A stretch of DNA of 64,000 nt, from assembly GCA_020634165.1 (NCBI GenBank), contig JACKCF010000008.1, positions 39,873 to 103,872 of the forward strand. Reading direction: 5' to 3'. The notes under the pieces were generated by a model. The model made no database searches. It was not told the DNA's origin and saw only the letters and a list, made by a program, of their open reading frames with translations. This DNA is from Anaerolineaceae bacterium (GTDB lineage Bacteria; Chloroflexota; Anaerolineae; Aggregatilineales; Phototrophicaceae). This document shows positions 25,877-33,813 of the stretch, in pieces. The number at the start of each line of letters is the position of its first letter. The stretch's first letter is position 1. A program made the position numbers and the translations under genes.

Positions 25877-26911
25877 ATGCTGCGCGCGTTTGGTAAGTTT
25901 ATCTGGCGCTTCATGATTATTTTCTCGTTCATAGTCAACATCGTGCTGGTTGTCGTCCTGGTGGCAGCAGGCGCCCTTCTGTTCAATATCAAGAATGACA
26001 TCGCCGAGCCGCTTCTGACTGGTCTCCACGCGACATCACGTGGTCTGGCGGAGTCAACCATCGACTGGACCATTCCCGTACGGGACAACATTCCGGTTCG
26101 ACTCAACATCCCTCTGCAACAGGATACAACAGTCGTTCTGACCGAACCCGTTGCCTTGAATGTCACGGCGAATATTGACCTTCCGGGAATTAATGCCTAT
26201 GGCGTTGCGGCTCAGGTCCGCCTGACATTGCCCCAAGGTTTGCAACTACCTGTCGCCCTCGATCTGAATGTGCCTGTCGATGAAGACCTCGATGTGGCGC
26301 TCGATGTCCGTGCGGTCATCCCGCTCGCAGAAACGCAGCTTCGTGATCCAATTGCTGCGCTGGAAAATACAGTTGGGCCGCTGTCCGCATTGGTATGGGA
26401 TTTGCCGAGCGACTTCTACGACGCAGGCTATCGCCTGGGTGCCGCTATTCGTGGCGATACCAGCGATCCTTCCTATGATGTTGATCTGCTCAATGGCGAG
26501 CGGCCTGTACGTGGTGACTTCAATGGTGATGGCCAGGAAGAGGTGGTTTATCAGGAGTACGATCCTTGGCCAGGCTTCTCCATCACGGCGGGCGTCAACT
26601 ATGACTTGCTGGATATCGCGCCACCGCCCGGCCACGTACGTCTGGAAACGGGCATCGTGCCGCCTGGGGCTTTGCCAGCTTTGGATGAGCAGTGGCGTCC
26701 TGAGTATTACGTCAACGGCACCAATCCACTCATGCTGAATCAACAAGCTTTACAGCAGTTGCAGACAGAAGGTGTTCCGAATTATACGTATGATGGCTCA
26801 ATGTCTGACTATTATTTGCAGACGCAGCAGCATCCTCGTGTGGAAGACCCTAATGGTGACGATAGTGAAGGCGAATTGGGCATTGTTACACCATCTGGAG
26901 GAAATCAGTAG
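25877..26911 (+). CDS. Membrane-anchored extracytoplasmic protein, unknown function
   Basis: 344 residues from the ATG at 25877 (GGGAGG 8 nt upstream). One N-terminal membrane segment (about residues 10-37) follows a basic start. The rest is predicted outside the cytoplasm. Residues ~60-160 are strikingly repetitive in pattern, with short alternating strands around IP-x-x-x-x-x-IP and LP-x-x-LxLPVALDLNVPV, suggesting a beta-rich fold. Near residue 215 RGDFNGDGQEEV looks like a calcium-binding D-x-N-x-D-G loop as in FG-GAP repeats. The C-terminal ~50 residues are polar. No family is recognised. Confidence 0.65.
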   Translation: MLRAFGKFIWRFMIIFSFIVNIVLVVVLVAAGALLFNIKNDIAEPLLTGLHATSRGLAESTIDWTIPVRDNIPVRLNIPLQQDTTVVLTEPVALNVTANIDLPGINAYGVAAQVRLTLPQGLQLPVALDLNVPVDEDLDVALDVRAVIPLAETQLRDPIAALENTVGPLSALVWDLPSDFYDAGYRLGAAIRGDTSDPSYDVDLLNGERPVRGDFNGDGQEEVVYQEYDPWPGFSITAGVNYDLLDIAPPPGHVRLETGIVPPGALPALDEQWRPEYYVNGTNPLMLNQQALQQLQTEGVPNYTYDGSMSDYYLQTQQHPRVEDPNGDDSEGELGIVTPSGGNQ

Positions 26912-26985
26912 TTGACTGTGTGCATCTGTCGGTCACAATAGCGAGAACCCAATATATACAGTCAATAAGTCACGGAGTTAACTGC

Positions 26986-27879
26986 ATGGCGGAGCAGCCG
27001 CGCATATGTGATTATGAAGGGTCCGATTATCGGACACGGTTCTGGGAAGGGCAGGGACGCAACTACGAAGATACGGTCGAGCGGCAGGTATTGCACCGTA
27101 TGTTGCCAAATCAGGGTCATCGCCTCTTGGAAATTGGCGCTGGATTCGGGCGACTCACCCAGGAATACAAAATGTTCGATCAGGTCGTCCTGCTGGATTA
27201 TTCCTTCTCCCAACTACAATATGCACGCGAGCAGCTAGGTGATGATGGATATGTCTATGTAGCTGCCGATGCTTACCATATGCCTTTTAAGCCAGCAACA
27301 TTTGACTGTGCAACCATGATCCGCGTTTTGCACCACTTTGAAGATGTGCCGAGCGTCTTGGCAAGCATTCGGCGGCTGATGGGGGATAGTGGTACCTTTA
27401 TTTTGGAATACGCCAATAAGCGCAATCTCAAGTCGATTCTGCGTTATGCCGTTGGCCTCCAGAAGTGGAATCCAAATACGCTGGAGCCAGTCGAGTTCGT
27501 TGAACTCAATTATGACTTCCACCCCTCCTATATTCTGCGCGAGCTGCATTCAGTGGGCTTTAGCACACGGGAATATGTTCCCGTTTCGTGGTTTCGCATC
27601 GGTGCGGTGAAGTCCCTTATCCCCGATGGCATTCTCGCCAGCATGGATGGCCTCATGCAAAAGACCAAGTGGGTGGTGACGCCCAGCGTCTTTACCCGTA
27701 ACGTCGCTGGTGGCTCCCAGGAAGATAATCTGCAAATCGATTTGCATGATATTTTCGCTTGTCCACTGACAGGTGGCCCTCTGCGCCGTGAAGGCAATCT
27801 CTTCATCAACCAGGATGGGATCGCGTGGGAAAAACGCGACGGTATCTATGACTTCAAACAGCTAGTCAAAGGCAACTGA
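26986..27879 (+). CDS. SAM-dependent methyltransferase with Trm112-like C-terminal segment
   Basis: 297 residues from the ATG at 26986 (CGGAG upstream); the frame extends 22 codons further but without a site. The methyltransferase core shows LLEIGAGFGRLTQEY, VLLDYSFSQL and ATMIRVLHHFEDV. The last ~45 residues (DLHDIFACPLTGGPLRREGNLF) resemble the small Trm112/YcaR-type zinc-binding domain but keep only one cysteine, so metal binding is probably lost. Substrate unknown. It ends 42 bp before the promoter of a candidate small RNA. Confidence 0.8.
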   Translation: MAEQPRICDYEGSDYRTRFWEGQGRNYEDTVERQVLHRMLPNQGHRLLEIGAGFGRLTQEYKMFDQVVLLDYSFSQLQYAREQLGDDGYVYVAADAYHMPFKPATFDCATMIRVLHHFEDVPSVLASIRRLMGDSGTFILEYANKRNLKSILRYAVGLQKWNPNTLEPVEFVELNYDFHPSYILRELHSVGFSTREYVPVSWFRIGAVKSLIPDGILASMDGLMQKTKWVVTPSVFTRNVAGGSQEDNLQIDLHDIFACPLTGGPLRREGNLFINQDGIAWEKRDGIYDFKQLVKGN

Positions 27880-27920
27880 TTAAGGTTGGTGGGGAACTGC
27901 ATTAAATCTCGCTAATTTCC

Positions 27921-27949
27921 TTGACAGCATAGAACGCGCGTGCTAAACT
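27921..27949 (+). promoter_or_regulatory. Strong sigma70-type promoter for a candidate small RNA
   Basis: Consensus TTGACA (27921-27926), 17-bp spacer, TAAACT (27944-27949) with an extended -10 TGC just before it. No ORF follows within the next 100 bp, which ends at a terminator. Confidence 0.7.
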
Positions 27950-27955
27950 ACGGAT

Positions 27956-28059
27956 ATAGAATAAATGTTCTCTCTGAACATTTAAAGCCGCAAGAATCCC
28001 CACCCTTGCGAACAACACTCACGCCTGGAGCACATCAATCCCGATGTGCTTCTTTTTTT
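27956..28059 (+). ncRNA. Candidate structured small RNA (~105 nt) or leader upstream of the DUF368 gene
   Basis: Between the promoter and a T run lie three hairpins: TAAATGTTC / GAACATTTA (27962-27984, 9 bp), CGCAAG / CTTGCG (27989-28010, 10-nt loop AATCCCCACC) and AGCACATC / GATGTGCT (28029-28050, loop AATCCC) followed by TTTTTTT. Two loops expose AAUCCC, a C-rich motif of the type used as seed by some Gram-positive small RNAs against ribosome binding sites. It matches no RNA class I know. It could also be an attenuated leader of the gene starting at 28239. Exact ends are inferred. Confidence 0.6.
28029..28059 (+). terminator. Intrinsic terminator of the candidate small RNA
   Basis: An 8-bp perfect stem, a six-base loop and seven T. 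It lies 180 bp before the next ATG, too far from the upstream methyltransferase stop (150 bp, with a promoter between) to belong only to it. Confidence 0.85.
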
Positions 28060-28238
28060 CCAGCAATGCTTGTTAATCATGAACTGGACCAAACCTCGGT
28101 AGTATAGTGTAATGCTTGGCATGGGTTGAGGATTGACGCAGTCGGTCCCCTTGGGCATGATATGCCGCCGTAGTCCATTCCGCTTGATAAAACATTTTAG
28201 TAAATGAACTCTGCTTATGGCTGAGGATAGGGAGCACG

Positions 28239-29210
28239 ATGAGCACAACGCAACATGATGAACATATAATGCGTGATCTTTCCAAACCCAAGACGCTCTG
28301 GGAATATGTGCGTCTGTTTTTCAGTGGCTTCGCGATGGGTGCTGCCGATGTTGTGCCAGGTGTTTCCGGCGGTACAATGGCTTTCATCCTTGGCATTTAT
28401 GAAACCTTGATTGATGCGATCAAATCCTTCAACCTCCAGGCCGTGAAGCTGGCAGTCGGCATGAAGTTTGGCGAACTATTGAACGATCACATTCCGATTC
28501 GCTTTTTGATTGCTTTGGGTATGGGTATTCTGACGGCTGTCTTTACCCTGGCAGCATTATTGGAAGGCGCTCTTGATTCGTCGCCGACGTTGGTGTTTGC
28601 TTTCTTTGCCGGCCTGATTGTGGCGTCGATTATCGCTGTAGGTGCCAAGGTCAAATGGTCCGTTGGGGCGGTCGTCGCATTAATTCTTGGGGCAGTTGTT
28701 GCATTTGTCATCGTCGGTATGGATAGCCTCGGCGATCAATTTGGCCACACGCCACCCGTTCTCTTTGTCAGCGGTATGATTGCTATCTGCGCAATGATCC
28801 TGCCTGGCATCAGCGGTTCTTTCATCCTTTTGATCCTCGGTCAATATGATTTCGTACTGGGTGCTGTCAAAGACCGTGATTTGGTCAGCATCATCTCGGT
28901 GGGCCTGGGGGCAGTGCTTGGTATCGTGATCTTCTCCCGTATCCTGAGCTGGCTGCTCAAGCACTATGAAAATGTCACGATTGCTGTGCTGGTCGGCTTC
29001 ATGGCAGGCTCACTGCGGCTGATCGTCCATCGTATGCTGAATGCAGTGACTGAAGTTGACGGCCAGCAAATCTGGTCATCCATTGAGCTGGATGGTGGCA
29101 TGATCGCAATGGTGATTGTTCTGGGAATCATTGGTTTTGTGCTGGTCACCCTGATTGATCACGCGCAAAGCCGTAGCAATCCTGTGTTTCGTTTGTTAGG
29201 TCGCTCGTAA
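28239..29210 (+). CDS. DUF368 membrane protein, predicted undecaprenyl-phosphate translocase (PopT-type)
   Basis: 323 residues with a GGGAG ribosome site. The family signature GFAMGAADVVPGVSGGTMAFILGIYE is at residues ~29-54, and a second, inverted-repeat-like copy MILPGISGSFILLILGQYDFVL is at ~185-206. About eight hydrophobic segments follow the typical layout. DUF368 proteins have been shown in other bacteria to return undecaprenyl phosphate across the membrane for reuse in wall and glycan synthesis, which fits the polysaccharide genes in this window. Function here is by family inference. Confidence 0.88.
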   Translation: MSTTQHDEHIMRDLSKPKTLWEYVRLFFSGFAMGAADVVPGVSGGTMAFILGIYETLIDAIKSFNLQAVKLAVGMKFGELLNDHIPIRFLIALGMGILTAVFTLAALLEGALDSSPTLVFAFFAGLIVASIIAVGAKVKWSVGAVVALILGAVVAFVIVGMDSLGDQFGHTPPVLFVSGMIAICAMILPGISGSFILLILGQYDFVLGAVKDRDLVSIISVGLGAVLGIVIFSRILSWLLKHYENVTIAVLVGFMAGSLRLIVHRMLNAVTEVDGQQIWSSIELDGGMIAMVIVLGIIGFVLVTLIDHAQSRSNPVFRLLGRS

Positions 29211-29250
29211 TAGAAACTACCTACAAACAGAAAATCTGTTTAATCATTAG

Positions 29251-29277
29251 CGAGGGGCAAAAAGCTCCTCGTTTTTG
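29251..29277 (+). terminator. Intrinsic terminator after the DUF368 gene
   Basis: CGAGGGGC / GCTCCTCG (one G-T pair), loop AAAAA, then a T run. Confidence 0.88.
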
Positions 29278-29364
29278 TTTGTCTTAGTCGACCTAACAGC
29301 ATTGATGAAAGGTGAAGATAGCACCTTGCACTACCATTTAGTTCGATTTTAGCCCCATGAATGC

Positions 29365-29631
29365 TAGACTCTCGGATTTGTGGCAGTTCGTAATTTCACT
29401 TGTTAGAAACAGGCTGTATCCGAAGCGTTTCGGATACTTGTGACCTTGCTTATATTTATTTCTCCATAAGATATGCCTGTTTAGGGCATTTACGCGGCCA
29501 AAATAATATGAAAGGTCTAAGCAAGTTCGCCTCTGTATTCTGCAATGGTAGGAAAGTGTCAGGACATTCGACGCCAACATTACATGTGCCAGGTCCTTGA
29601 CTACATAGCGAGCGAAAGGTTATGGGACACA
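29365..29631 (+). promoter_or_regulatory. Promoter and long structured 5' leader of the TPTE-repeat protein gene
   Basis: TAGACT (29365-29370) preceded by TGC is a likely extended -10 box; the -35 is poor (TTCGAT, 29342-29347). That gives a leader of about 255 nt with no ORF. It holds a perfect 9-bp hairpin GTATCCGAA / TTCGGATAC (29416-29437) and a weaker ATGCC / GGCAT one (29473-29489). No known riboswitch class is recognised. Confidence 0.45.
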
Positions 29632-30777
29632 ATGAAGAGACGAACTATTACTTTAACCACATTTCTAGTTGTCATCGGAGCATTGGTTTTTGCCCAGTTG
29701 GCATCGGCATATACCATTACTGGCCTTAGTATCACGTTTTACTGCGATCACTTTGACTATTCTGCTTTCACATATCAGCCGGATCGTGATAATACTGGCA
29801 CCGGCCAAGAAGCATATACATACGAAATAGTCGACACAACTAACAACATCAACCTGTATACAGAAACTGGTACCCGTCCGCTGTCAGCTAGCCCGATTCC
29901 AGCCGGTGCAGGTTCAAAGGCATACACAACTGCTGCAACTGGTGACGGTATCACAATTGCATTTACCTGGTTTAGCAATGCTGGTAATGGATTGCCAGTT
30001 CAGCAGGAATTCTTCCAAGCATCTGGCGTAATGAATTGCTCAGGCGCAACCGAGACACCGACGGAAACTCCGACTGAGACACCAACGGAAACCCCGACCG
30101 AGACACCGACGGAAACTCCAACTGAGACTCCGACGGAAACTCCAACTGAGACTCCGACGGAAACACCAACGGAAACCCCGACCGAGACCCCGACGGAAAC
30201 TCCGACCGAGACTCCGACGGAAACACCAACTGAGATCCCGACGGAAACTCCGACTGAGGAACCCACTGTTGAGCCGACCGAGACACCAACGGAAACACCA
30301 ACTGAGGAACCAACGGTAGAGCCGACTGAGGAACCAACAGGTGAACCGACCGAAGAACCGACCGAGGAACCAACGGTAGAACCGACTGAAGAGCCATACG
30401 TTCCGTATATTCCTGATGATCGTATCGCGCCCGATCCAGGTGTATCACTGAATGCTTACTGCCGTGAAATTGGTATCGTCATCTACTCTGAAACGGGTGG
30501 TTCATTCGTCGTGACTAACGAACAGATCGCCGCAGTCGGTATCCCGGCAAGCAACACACTGATTGCCACCTTCAACGGTATCGATGTCCTGCGCCTGAAC
30601 ACGGGTGAATTCCAGATCATGGGTGTTCCGGCTGATGGCAAACGCGAAATCATGATCTTCGATATGGACGGTTGTGATGTGACTCGCTGGCGTCGTGGTC
30701 AGTTCTACTACGACACCGTTCGGACGCACATTTACGCCCAGAGCGAAGGTTGGGACGGCTATCCGTTCGACTACTAA
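29632..30777 (+). CDS. Secreted surface protein with ~29 TPTE-type tetrapeptide repeats
   Basis: 381 residues from the ATG at 29632, which begins a clear signal peptide (MKRR, hydrophobic core, ASA). Residues ~25-135 form an N-terminal domain with two cysteines. Residues ~140-255 are tandem tetrapeptides, T-E-T-P first and then degenerate T-E-E-P/V-E-P units, forming a rigid acidic Pro/Thr stalk likely to carry O-glycans. Residues ~265-381 are a C-terminal domain with two Cys (NAYCREIGIVIYSE; FDMDGCDVTRW). No LPxTG or membrane anchor is seen. Threonine/proline/glutamate linkers of this sort are common in exported Chloroflexota proteins. Role unknown; adhesion or cell-surface display is a guess. 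Confidence 0.8.
   Translation: MKRRTITLTTFLVVIGALVFAQLASAYTITGLSITFYCDHFDYSAFTYQPDRDNTGTGQEAYTYEIVDTTNNINLYTETGTRPLSASPIPAGAGSKAYTTAATGDGITIAFTWFSNAGNGLPVQQEFFQASGVMNCSGATETPTETPTETPTETPTETPTETPTETPTETPTETPTETPTETPTETPTETPTETPTETPTEIPTETPTEEPTVEPTETPTETPTEEPTVEPTEEPTGEPTEEPTEEPTVEPTEEPYVPYIPDDRIAPDPGVSLNAYCREIGIVIYSETGGSFVVTNEQIAAVGIPASNTLIATFNGIDVLRLNTGEFQIMGVPADGKREIMIFDMDGCDVTRWRRGQFYYDTVRTHIYAQSEGWDGYPFDY
30049..30396 (+). repeat. Tandem 12-bp repeat encoding T-E-T-P units
   Basis: About 29 copies of a 12-bp unit of the form ACNGARACNCCN, in frame. The first ~17 copies are nearly identical at DNA level and the rest are diverged (GAG/GAA and GTA substitutions). Copy number is likely to vary between strains through slippage. 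The opposite strand reads as an artefactual VGVS repeat. Confidence 0.95.
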
Positions 30778-30819
30778 GCCTGACATATATTGATCTAGCT
30801 TAGCAATTGCACAGAATAG

Positions 30820-30846
30820 GGTGGAGGCTTGACCTCCACCTTTTTT
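30820..30846 (+). terminator. Intrinsic terminator after the TPTE-repeat gene
   Basis: GGTGGAGG / CCTCCACC perfect stem, five-base loop, six T. Confidence 0.92.
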
Positions 30847-30932
30847 GTTGTTGTATGATGTGTAAAAGGAAGTCGCAAAATGTCATCGTTATCGGATGAC
30901 GAGTGAACCAATTTTCAGGCGCTTGTGATTCC

Positions 30933-30963
30933 TTGCACAATCTTAACCAAAGCACGATATAAT
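30933..30963 (+). promoter_or_regulatory. Candidate promoter of the acyl-CoA synthetase gene
   Basis: TATAAT at 30958-30963 with TTGCAC at 30933-30938 (19-bp spacer, longer than ideal). A second TATAAT lies at 30994-30999, so two start sites are possible. Confidence 0.45.
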
Positions 30964-31035
30964 GCAATTCAGGTGCCAGCAGTCCCGCTGGCCTATAATG
31001 TAAGACCTAGGCTATTGACCACAGAAAGGCAGCGC

Positions 31036-33756
31036 ATGTCCGCCGAGAAAACAACTCGCAGAGCTCCCTCGCTCGATAAAATCTTCAAGCCAAACAATGT
31101 CGCCGTTATCGGTGCGACGGAAAAAGAAGGTAGCGTTGGGCGTACCATCATCAAAAACCTGATTACAAACCCTTTCGGCGGGACCATCTTCCCTGTAAAT
31201 CCCAAACGTCCTAACGTACTGGGTATTCAGGCGTATCCCTCCATCCTTGACATTCCAGTATCCATTGATCTGGCGATCATCGTCACACCTGCGCCGACGG
31301 TGCCCGCTGTTGTGGAACAGTGTGTCGAAAAAGGTGTTGAGGGCTGTATCATCATCTCTGCTGGCTTCAAGGAAATTGGCGAAGAAGGCGCCGAACTGGA
31401 ACGCCGGATTCTGGAAATTGCTGATGGCAAAATGCGCATCATCGGCCCGAACTGCCTGGGTGTGATGCTGCCATTTTTCGGCATGAATGCCACCTTTGCA
31501 GGCGGTATGGCTCGCCCAGGGAACGTCGCTTTTGTCAGCCAGTCTGGTGCTATTTGTACCGCAGTCCTCGACTGGAGTTTTGAGGAAAACGTTGGTTTTA
31601 GCGCGTTTATCTCCATTGGCTCTATGCTCGATGTCAGTTGGGGTGATCTCATCTACTACCTCGGCGAAGACCCCCAGACTGAAAGTATCGTTATCTACAT
31701 GGAATCCGTCGGCGAAGCCCGCGCTTTCCTTTCCGCCGCGCGTGAAGTCGCGCTGAAGAAGCCGATCATCATCATCAAGGCAGGGCGTACAGACGAAGCT
31801 GCCGCTGCTGCTGCATCCCATACAGGCTCATTAACGGGTAGCGATGAGGTGCTCGATGCCGCCTTCCGCCGGTCAGGTATTTTGCGTGTCAACAGCATCT
31901 CCGATGTTTTCCACACGGCAGAGGTATTGGCCAAGCAGCCGCTGCCAAAGGGCAATCGCCTGACGATTGTGACGAACGCGGGTGGCCCTGGTGTGCTGGC
32001 AACTGACGCACTCATTAATGGTGGCGGTCAGCTCACCAAGATTAGCAGCGAGACAATGGCAGAACTCAATGAGTTCTTGCCAGGTGCATGGAGCCATAAT
32101 AACCCGATTGATATTCTGGGTGATGCGACACCGGAACGTTATGCTCAGACGCTGGAAACGGCCGCACGTGACCCAAACAGCGACGGTCTGCTGGTGATTC
32201 TGACACCGCAGGATATGACCGACCCCACACAGACGGCAGAGGCTTTGCGCCCCTATTCTCAGATTGAGGGCAAGCCAGTGTTAGCGAGCTGGATGGGTGG
32301 CGCGTCTATTCATGCAGGTGAACGTATCCTCAACCGTGCCAACATCCCGACTTTTGCCTATCCCGATACAGCCATGCGGTTGTTTAACAATATGTGGCGC
32401 TATAGCTACAACCTGCGTGCGCTCTATGAAACACCCATTCCGTTGGCGCAGGATGACGACGACATTGATCGTGAACTTGTTAAGCAACTGATCGAAAACG
32501 TACGCTCAGAAGGCCGTACAATTCTGACCGAATCGGAATCCAAGCAGTTGTTAGCGGCGTATCAGGTCCCAACGACGCCCATGAAGATCACCGAAGATGT
32601 AGAAGAAGCGGTTGCATTCGCTGATGAAATGGGCTATCCGGTCGTGCTCAAGCTCAATAGTGAAACGATCACCCACAAGATGGATGTGGGTGGCGTTCAG
32701 CTTAACCTGCGCAACGGCACTGAAGTTCGCAACGCCTTCGACCGTATTCGCGAAGGTGTGACCCGTGCACGCGGTGCCGAGCACTTTAACGGGGTATCCA
32801 TTCAGCCCATGATTGACTTCGGTGATGGTTACGAACTGATTATCGGCAGCAGTGTCGATCCGCAGTTCGGCCCTGTGCTGCTGTTCGGTACGGGTGGTTC
32901 GTTGGTAGAAGTCTTCAAAGACCGTTCGCTGGGCCTGCCACCATTGACGACAACATTAGCACGCCGTATGGTCGAACAAACCAAGATTTTCAAAGCACTC
33001 CTCGGTGTACGTGGCCGTCCGCCTGTAGATATGGATGCACTGCTTGATTTACTGGTTCGCTTCAGTCAATTGGTCGCAGAGCAGCCCTGGATCTCTGAAA
33101 TCGACATCAACCCGCTTTTGGCCTCACCAACCCATGTTCTGGCGCTTGATGCCCGCGTGGTTCTGCACCCGCCACAGACAAAAGAGGAAGACCTGCCAGT
33201 TCCGGCTATTCGCCCGTATCCGGTCCAGTACATCAGCAACTGGGAAAGTGAGGAAGGTACTGACTTCCACATTCGTCCAGTACGGCCAGAAGATGAGCCG
33301 AAGATGGTTCACTTCCATGAGACACTCTCAGAACGTACCGTTCAGTTACGCTATTTTACGCCGTTGAACCTGCGCCAGCGCGTCTCACATGAACGGCTTT
33401 CGCGGATTGTGTTCATTGACTATGACCGTGAGATGGTTCTGGTGGCAGAGACACCCAATACCAAGACCGGTGAGCCTGAAATTGCGGGTGTCGCTCGCCT
33501 GAGCCGTTCCTACGATAAATTCTCGGCTCGGTTTGGCATTATCATCAGCGACAAGTACCAGGGTCTTGGCCTCGGTCGTGAATTGCTGGTACGCCTGATA
33601 GAAATTGGTCGTGCAGAACATGTAGCTGTGATTTCTGGTAGCGTGCTCAAGGAAAATCAGAGCATGCTGAACCTGGCAAATCAGCTTGGTTTTGAGGTCA
33701 CATCAGAGGATGATACAGTCATAGAAGTTACGATGGATCTTTCCAATACCGACTAA
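31036..33756 (+). CDS. ADP-forming acyl-CoA synthetase fused to a GNAT domain (Pat-like)
   Basis: 906 residues from the ATG at 31036 (GAAAGG 6 nt upstream). Domain order: CoA-binding Rossmann domain (FKPNNVAVIGATEKEGSVG, ~15-115), ligase-CoA domain with the phosphorylatable His in ASHTGSLTGSD (~260), ATP-grasp domain (~500-715; GYPVVLKLNSETITHKMDVGG) and a C-terminal GNAT domain (~745-906; KYQGLGLGREL). This is the architecture of PatZ/Pka lysine acetyltransferases. The intact His and ATP-grasp residues mean that acetyl-CoA synthetase (ADP-forming) activity may be kept as well. Monocistronic, between a promoter and a terminator. Confidence 0.9.
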   Translation: MSAEKTTRRAPSLDKIFKPNNVAVIGATEKEGSVGRTIIKNLITNPFGGTIFPVNPKRPNVLGIQAYPSILDIPVSIDLAIIVTPAPTVPAVVEQCVEKGVEGCIIISAGFKEIGEEGAELERRILEIADGKMRIIGPNCLGVMLPFFGMNATFAGGMARPGNVAFVSQSGAICTAVLDWSFEENVGFSAFISIGSMLDVSWGDLIYYLGEDPQTESIVIYMESVGEARAFLSAAREVALKKPIIIIKAGRTDEAAAAAASHTGSLTGSDEVLDAAFRRSGILRVNSISDVFHTAEVLAKQPLPKGNRLTIVTNAGGPGVLATDALINGGGQLTKISSETMAELNEFLPGAWSHNNPIDILGDATPERYAQTLETAARDPNSDGLLVILTPQDMTDPTQTAEALRPYSQIEGKPVLASWMGGASIHAGERILNRANIPTFAYPDTAMRLFNNMWRYSYNLRALYETPIPLAQDDDDIDRELVKQLIENVRSEGRTILTESESKQLLAAYQVPTTPMKITEDVEEAVAFADEMGYPVVLKLNSETITHKMDVGGVQLNLRNGTEVRNAFDRIREGVTRARGAEHFNGVSIQPMIDFGDGYELIIGSSVDPQFGPVLLFGTGGSLVEVFKDRSLGLPPLTTTLARRMVEQTKIFKALLGVRGRPPVDMDALLDLLVRFSQLVAEQPWISEIDINPLLASPTHVLALDARVVLHPPQTKEEDLPVPAIRPYPVQYISNWESEEGTDFHIRPVRPEDEPKMVHFHETLSERTVQLRYFTPLNLRQRVSHERLSRIVFIDYDREMVLVAETPNTKTGEPEIAGVARLSRSYDKFSARFGIIISDKYQGLGLGRELLVRLIEIGRAEHVAVISGSVLKENQSMLNLANQLGFEVTSEDDTVIEVTMDLSNTD

Positions 33757-33773
33757 GGCAACATAACAACAAT

Positions 33774-33809
33774 AAAACGGGTGGCTCGGAATAGGGCTGC
33801 CCGTTTTTT
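33774..33809. terminator. Intrinsic terminator, probably bidirectional
   Basis: AAAACGGG (33774-33781) / CCCGTTTT (33800-33807) with a T run to the right and A run to the left. It lies between the acyl-CoA synthetase and the converging end of mrpG. Confidence 0.85.
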
Positions 33810-33813
33810 GATT

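Noticed and set aside
30049..30396. Tandem repeat as a CRISPR array or minisatellite locus
   Set aside because: The 12-bp units are contiguous without spacers, in frame with the coding sequence.
30000..30448. Minus-strand ORFs reading VGVS and SRSEFPS repeats
   Set aside because: They are the complement of the 12-bp T-E-T-P repeat in a real, signal-peptide-bearing gene; no ribosome site or family.
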